From Halostella salina (GTDB lineage: Archaea > Halobacteriota > Halobacteria > Halobacteriales > Natronoarchaeaceae), in contig NZ_RCIH01000001.1 of assembly GCF_003675855.1 (NCBI RefSeq), positions 310,001 to 374,000 of the forward strand: a stretch of DNA of 64,000 nt. The letters are read 5' to 3'. The position numbers and the translations under genes are program-made. The notes below the pieces were generated by a model, which worked only from the letters and a program-made list of their open reading frames with translations, had not been told where the DNA came from and ran no database searches. How positions within the stretch are numbered: position 1 is the first letter of the stretch; each line of letters begins with the position of its first letter. Positions 60,403-64,000 of this stretch are shown here, one piece after another.

Positions 60403-61709
60403 CGCCGCCACCCCCGCCGGACGCCGAGCACCGCGAAGTCGAGGACGATGGCGAGCGACGCGAGCGCGCCGGCTCCAAGCGTCACCAGGTGCGGCAACGC
60501 GATCCAGTTCGGGAGGACGAACCGCGCCCACGCTTCCATCTGTGCGGCCGTCTCCAGCACCGCCGACCGGTCCTCGGTCCGGTCGTTCAGCCGGGTTCCG
60601 GGCACCGTCTCGCCGTCCTCCTCGGGCACCGAGAGCCGGTCCGCCGAGTACGGCATCGCCAGCCGACCGTACTCCCAGACCACCTCGCCATGGTCGTTCA
60701 CCTCGATCACGCGGTTGTTGAACGTGTCGACGATCAGCGTGTTGCCGTTCGGGAGCCGGTCGGCGTCCCGGGGCCACAGGAGCAGGTCGCTCCCGCCGTA
60801 CTCCCACACCTTCGTTTCGTTCTCGACGTCGTACTCGACGACGCGGTCGTTCTCGCTGTCGGCGATAAGCACGGTTCCCCACTCATCCAGCCGGTGGGGG
60901 TTGTGCTGTTCGTACATCGTCCCGTGGTCGCCGGGTTCGCCGACCACGTCGACGATGTCGTTCGTCCCGGGGTCGACCTCGATGATCACGTCGAAGTTGC
61001 GGATCGAGAGCTGGAAGTTGCCGTTGTCCAGCCGGTCGATGTCGTTCATGTGGGTCCAGTCGGACTCGGGACCCTGCTTTTCGGGTCCGCCGTACTCCTC
61101 CCGGAACTCGGAGCCAGCTCCGAGATGTTCGTTCGCGTCCCACTCCCAGGTGATCGACCCGTTTTCGGCGACGGTGAACGCGCGGTTCTCGCCCATGTCG
61201 ATGACCGCCGTCTCGCCGTTTGCCAGCCGGTCCACGTCGTGGACCTCGTGGTGGCTGACGAACTCGTCGTACCAGGTGTGTCGCCAGACGACCTCCTTCT
61301 CGTCGTCGGTGAGCGTGTCGCCGTCGATCTCCAGCACGCGGTTGTGGACGCACTGCTCGGGCCGGATCCGGCGGTGTTCGGACGGGCAGTCCTCGCCGGG
61401 CACCTTCGTCGCGACCGCGACGAGCAGGTTGCCGTTGTCGAGCAGTTCGGAGTCGAACACCCGCGAGTTCGGGGGGTCGTACACCCACAGCCGTTCGCCC
61501 GCCGGCGTCACCTCCATCGCCTTCCCGTCGAAGTCGTCGCCGTAGCTCTGGACGCTGATCAGCGTGTTCCCCGGGTACAGTTCGTCGGGGTTCGATACGG
61601 CCGCACCCCCGGGACCGCCGCGGTCAGCGAGCGCGACCTGCAGGCCGAACAGCGCCGTGAGGACCAGCACGGCGGCGGAGAGCGCAAGCACGCGCGTCCG
61701 TCGATCCAT
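60393..61709 (-). CDS. arylsulfotransferase (ASST)-family membrane protein
   Basis: 438 residues. An N-terminal hydrophobic span (about 7-28) and a C-terminal one (about 400-425) bracket a six-bladed propeller-like domain with repeated NG-N blades (ELLDNGNLLVAVATKV; DRLDNGNFQLSIRNFDVIIE; DRLPNGNTLIVDTFNNRVIE) and HWDEYHD-like HEVHDVDRLANGET. It resembles PQQ-independent arylsulfotransferase-type proteins. The protein is likely anchored outside the cell. The catalytic His of true ASSTs cannot be assigned with confidence. Stop codon overlaps the acyltransferase stop. Confidence 0.75.
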   Translation of the reverse strand: MDRRTRVLALSAAVLVLTALFGLQVALADRGGPGGAAVSNPDELYPGNTLISVQSYGDDFDGKAMEVTPAGERLWVYDPPNSRVFDSELLDNGNLLVAVATKVPGEDCPSEHRRIRPEQCVHNRVLEIDGDTLTDDEKEVVWRHTWYDEFVSHHEVHDVDRLANGETAVIDMGENRAFTVAENGSITWEWDANEHLGAGSEFREEYGGPEKQGPESDWTHMNDIDRLDNGNFQLSIRNFDVIIEVDPGTNDIVDVVGEPGDHGTMYEQHNPHRLDEWGTVLIADSENDRVVEYDVENETKVWEYGGSDLLLWPRDADRLPNGNTLIVDTFNNRVIEVNDHGEVVWEYGRLAMPYSADRLSVPEEDGETVPGTRLNDRTEDRSAVLETAAQMEAWARFVLPNWIALPHLVTLGAGALASLAIVLDFAVLGVRRGWRRYR

Positions 61710-61789
61710 ACCCGCGAGTGTCGCGGCGGGGGCCTAACTCTGACGGTCCCGCGGCAACACACAAGTAGCCACGTCACATAGTACCACAC

Positions 61790-62110
61790 GTGAACGTACC
61801 AGGGTGGGCGCTGGCGTACGCGGGGGCATCCGTGGTCGTCTACCTGGTCCTGTACTACTACCTCCGGGGGGACGACGAGGGGTCGACGCGGGACCCGTTC
61901 GCCGACGAGAACGGCGGCGACTACTCGCCGGGGTCGCCGGTCGGTCCCGACCGGGGGGAGGCCGCGCGGGAGGGGCGGGACCCACACCGGGCGACGGCGG
62001 CGGACGGCGAGTCGGGTCGCCGCTGTCCCCACTGCGGCGCGCGAAACGACCCGGACCAGACGTACACGTACTGCCACCGCTGCGTGCAGCGCCTCGGCAT
62101 GACGCCGTAG
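61790..62110 (+). CDS. small zinc-ribbon membrane protein (DUF7577-like)
   Basis: 106 residues from a GTG at 61790. One hydrophobic span (about residues 5-25, WALAYAGASVVVYLVLYYYL) is followed by a polar linker and a C-terminal zinc ribbon, CPHC and CHRC about 18 residues apart. The pattern fits a haloarchaeal family of unknown function. It is divergent from the ASST-type gene and 76 bp before the next gene. Confidence 0.7.
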   Translation: MNVPGWALAYAGASVVVYLVLYYYLRGDDEGSTRDPFADENGGDYSPGSPVGPDRGEAAREGRDPHRATAADGESGRRCPHCGARNDPDQTYTYCHRCVQRLGMTP

Positions 62111-62186
62111 CCGATCCCGCCGCCGAACGGGGTCGCCCCGCCGCGGTCGCGGGTCGCTTTTCACCGACGCGTACCTATCCGACGCC

Positions 62187-62903
62187 ATGCCAAACGCGGT
62201 CGCGATCAACGTCGGCGCGAACACGACGCTCCCGGGGTTCCGCGGGCCGGTATTCCCGGACGGCTCCTTCGAGTACATCCCGATCCCGGAACGCGAACCG
62301 GCCGCCGAACCGCTGCCGACGTACGCCGACCTGAACCTGTCGACCGACGTGCCCGCCGACGTGCGCGATACCGCGGTCCACCTCGACCCCGAGTTCGCCG
62401 AGTACCCCGAGTGCGAGGCGTACACGTACGGCGACGAGCACGCCGTCAAGGCCGGCCCGCTCTCCGACCTCTCCGCCGGCGACTACGCGCTGTTCTACGC
62501 GACGCTGTCGACCGCCGGCGACCCTGCCGACTGGATGGCTCCGGAGTGGGGCGCGTACCTGATCGGCGCATTCCGCCTCGACCGCGACCCCGTCACCGAC
62601 TACGCGGCGCTCGGAAGCGACGAGCGCCCACGATTCGCCAACAACGCCCACGTCAAGCGCGAGACGGTCGACGCCGCGGTGCTCCTGTCGGGCGACCCCG
62701 ACGAATCGCGCCTGCTCGACCGCGCGGTACCGCTGTCGAGCCGAACCGCGGGTGCCGACCCGAACCGGCTCGTCACCGACCTCTCCGCGGACTCCGGCAA
62801 GGGACCGTGGTGGCGGCGACCGCTCCGGTTCGACGCGACGGCGACCGCGGAACTGCTCGACGTGGTCGACTCCGGGACGGTCGACCGCTGTTTCGCCGAC
62901 TGA
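62187..62903 (+). CDS. possible Nmad3-type nucleotide-modification-associated protein
   Basis: 238 residues from ATG 62187. The N-terminus VAINVGANTTLPGFRGPVFP followed by DGSFEYIPIPE recalls the Nmad3 pattern (short glycine-rich segment, Pro-Val/Ile-Phe-Pro-Asp-Gly and Pro-Ile-Pro-Glu), a domain linked by genomics to modified nucleotides. A central AHLDPEFAEYP-like stretch and GDYALFYATLS are also present. I recognise the family only tentatively. There is no adjacent DNA-modification cassette. It is convergent with the GH3 gene (28 bp). Confidence 0.5.
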   Translation: MPNAVAINVGANTTLPGFRGPVFPDGSFEYIPIPEREPAAEPLPTYADLNLSTDVPADVRDTAVHLDPEFAEYPECEAYTYGDEHAVKAGPLSDLSAGDYALFYATLSTAGDPADWMAPEWGAYLIGAFRLDRDPVTDYAALGSDERPRFANNAHVKRETVDAAVLLSGDPDESRLLDRAVPLSSRTAGADPNRLVTDLSADSGKGPWWRRPLRFDATATAELLDVVDSGTVDRCFAD

Positions 62904-62931
62904 CGCGGCGTCGGTCCGGGCGTCCGCCCGG

Positions 62932-64000
62932 TCAGTCCAGCGTCACCGACGCCGTCCCGCGGATGTCCCGGGAGGAGCGCCCCGCTGCGACCGTGTACGG
63001 TCCCGCCGGCGTCGTCCAGCCGGACCCCTCCTCGTAGTAGGCGAAGGCGTCGGGATGGAGGTCGACCGCCACCGTCGTACGCTCGCCCGGATCCAGCCGG
63101 ACCTTCTCGAACCCCGCGAGTTCGCGCTCCGGGCGGGAGACGGCCGGGTCGTCCTCGCCGACGTACGCCTGTACGACCTCCGTTCCCGCGCGCTCGGCGA
63201 CGTTCTCGACGGGGACCCGGAGCGTCACCTCGTCGCCGTTCCGTTCGACGGTCGGCGCGCCGTACTCGAACGCCGCGTACGACTCGCCGTGGCCGAACGG
63301 GAACGTCGGCTCGGTCCCCTCGCGGTCGAGGTAGCGGTAGCCGACGAACACGCCCTCGGCGTACTCCACGGCGTCGTCGCCCGGGAACGCGCCCGGTTCG
63401 GCCGTGGGGTACTGCTCCTCGGGTGCGAACGTGACCGGGAGGCGGCCGCCGGGGTCGGCGTCGCCGTACAGCACGGCCGCGAGCGCCTCGCCCTCGGCCT
63501 GCCCCGCGTACCACGCCCCGACGACGGCGTCGACGCGGTCCAGCCACGGCAGTTCGACCGGCCCGCCGCTCCGCACGACGACGACGGTCCGCTCGGCGGC
63601 CTCGGCGACGGCGGCGACGAGTTCGTCCTGCCGGCCGGGGAGGCGCAGGTCCTCGCGGTCCTTCCCCTCCGTCGTGTCGTCCTGCACGACGACGACCGCG
63701 CAGTCGGCGTCCGCGGCCGCCGCGACGGCCGCGTCGAAGTCGGCCGGCGGGGCGTCGTCGTCTTCGTCGTCTGCCCCCTCCTCCTCGCCGAACCCGGGGA
63801 TGTCGTCGAACAGCGACGACTCGGGGATCCGGTCGACCCCGCGTTCGAACGCGCAGTCGGCGGCGCGCTCGCGCAGCCCCTCGACCGGGCTGGTCTGCAC
63901 GAACGGCGTCACCTCGGAGGAGCCGCCCCCGCCCAGTTTCGCCTCGTCGGCGTTCGGCCCGACGACGGCCAGTTCGGCGTCGTCGGCCAGCGGGAGCGCG
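62932..64000 (-). CDS. glycoside hydrolase family 3 (beta-glucosidase-like), 5' end cut by the window
   Basis: About 356 residues, the C-terminal half of a GH3 enzyme. From the right edge it reads LPLADDAELAVVGPNADEAK then GGGGSSEVTPF, typical of the second GH3 alpha/beta domain, then VVVVQDDTTEGKDREDLRLP and LPVTFAPEEQYPT. The last about 110 residues form a fibronectin type III-like domain (VRLDPGERTTVAVDLHPDAF). The catalytic nucleophile domain lies outside the window. It should hydrolyse beta-linked sugars. No signal peptide information is available. Confidence 0.92.
   Translation of the reverse strand, partial: ALPLADDAELAVVGPNADEAKLGGGGSSEVTPFVQTSPVEGLRERAADCAFERGVDRIPESSLFDDIPGFGEEEGADDEDDDAPPADFDAAVAAAADADCAVVVVQDDTTEGKDREDLRLPGRQDELVAAVAEAAERTVVVVRSGGPVELPWLDRVDAVVGAWYAGQAEGEALAAVLYGDADPGGRLPVTFAPEEQYPTAEPGAFPGDDAVEYAEGVFVGYRYLDREGTEPTFPFGHGESYAAFEYGAPTVERNGDEVTLRVPVENVAERAGTEVVQAYVGEDDPAVSRPERELAGFEKVRLDPGERTTVAVDLHPDAFAYYEEGSGWTTPAGPYTVAAGRSSRDIRGTASVTLD

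Overview
The window is a stretch of chromosome from a halophilic archaeon (class Halobacteria). The evidence is very high GC, strongly acidic predicted proteins, and archaeal-type information genes: a group II thermosome subunit, ribosomal proteins S19e and L40e, class I lysyl-tRNA synthetase, TiaS, Trm1 and Tsr3. Twin-arginine or lipobox signals, a PGF-CTERM-like C-terminal anchor, and several small protein families known mainly from haloarchaea point the same way. Many genes have an A/T-rich TATA-like patch about 25-35 nt upstream of the start codon, which fits leaderless transcription. I cannot name the genus from the sequence alone.

Layout. 1-4.4 kb: truncated HTH regulator, tiaS, a PQQ-type propeller lipoprotein and an inositol-monophosphatase-family enzyme. 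4.4-7.2 kb: phnDCE-type ABC importer operon. 7.4-9.5 kb: threonine-synthase-like gene overlapping an aspartoacylase-family gene. 9.6-13.2 kb: small membrane protein, a two-fold repeated PhoU/RCK_C protein, a HAD enzyme and citrate synthase. 13.5-17.2 kb: small DUF7511-like gene, ilvA and ridA, tRNA-Ser(GGA), a 37-residue gene and an SRAP/HMCES protein. 17.4-21.4 kb: thermosome, a 405-bp structured gap, then divergent lrp and glnA. 21.4-30.8 kb: PAP2 phosphatase, YihY-like protein, trm1, SWIM protein, SOUL protein, hisH, HAD enzyme, uracil-DNA glycosylase, UPF0215, DUF5786, MBL hydrolase, rpl40e and tsr3. 30.9-35.6 kb: extended peroxiredoxin, small genes, serS, a copper-type surface protein and a second MBL protein. 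35.7-41.8 kb: tandem acyl-CoA synthetases and a cation antiporter. 41.8-46.6 kb: ABC ATPase, rps19e, flippase-like protein, thiL, M50 protease and DUF7123. 46.8-53.4 kb: mobB-moaE fusion, Asp-rich surface protein, pyrH-lysS operon and M50-PDZ protease. 53.4-64 kb: PadR regulator, a multi-domain HemQ-type protein, sensor kinase, HVO_2922-type protein, aldo/keto reductase, hexapeptide acyltransferase, ASST-type protein, zinc-ribbon protein, a possible Nmad3 protein and a truncated GH3 enzyme.

Functionally this is mostly core chromosome: translation and tRNA modification, central carbon and nitrogen metabolism, cofactor synthesis, proteostasis and envelope proteins. I see no insertion sequence, transposase, CRISPR array or prophage. 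Gene pairs that appear to work together are phnD-phnC-phnE, ilvA-ridA, lrp-glnA, tsr3-rpl40e and pyrH-lysS.

The least expected feature is a set of long RNA-scale palindromes. Three elements (19383-19458, 29036-29117, 57441-57521) share the plan of a 15-bp outer stem, a 5x5 internal loop, a 15-16-bp inner stem and an apical loop. Each begins exactly at the stop codon of a minus-strand gene. Two of them share terminal sequences and differ by compensatory changes, so pairing is conserved while sequence is not. Other dense hairpin regions lie at 24896-24995 and 25497-25663, and the gap at 19054-19382 may hold a structured RNA.
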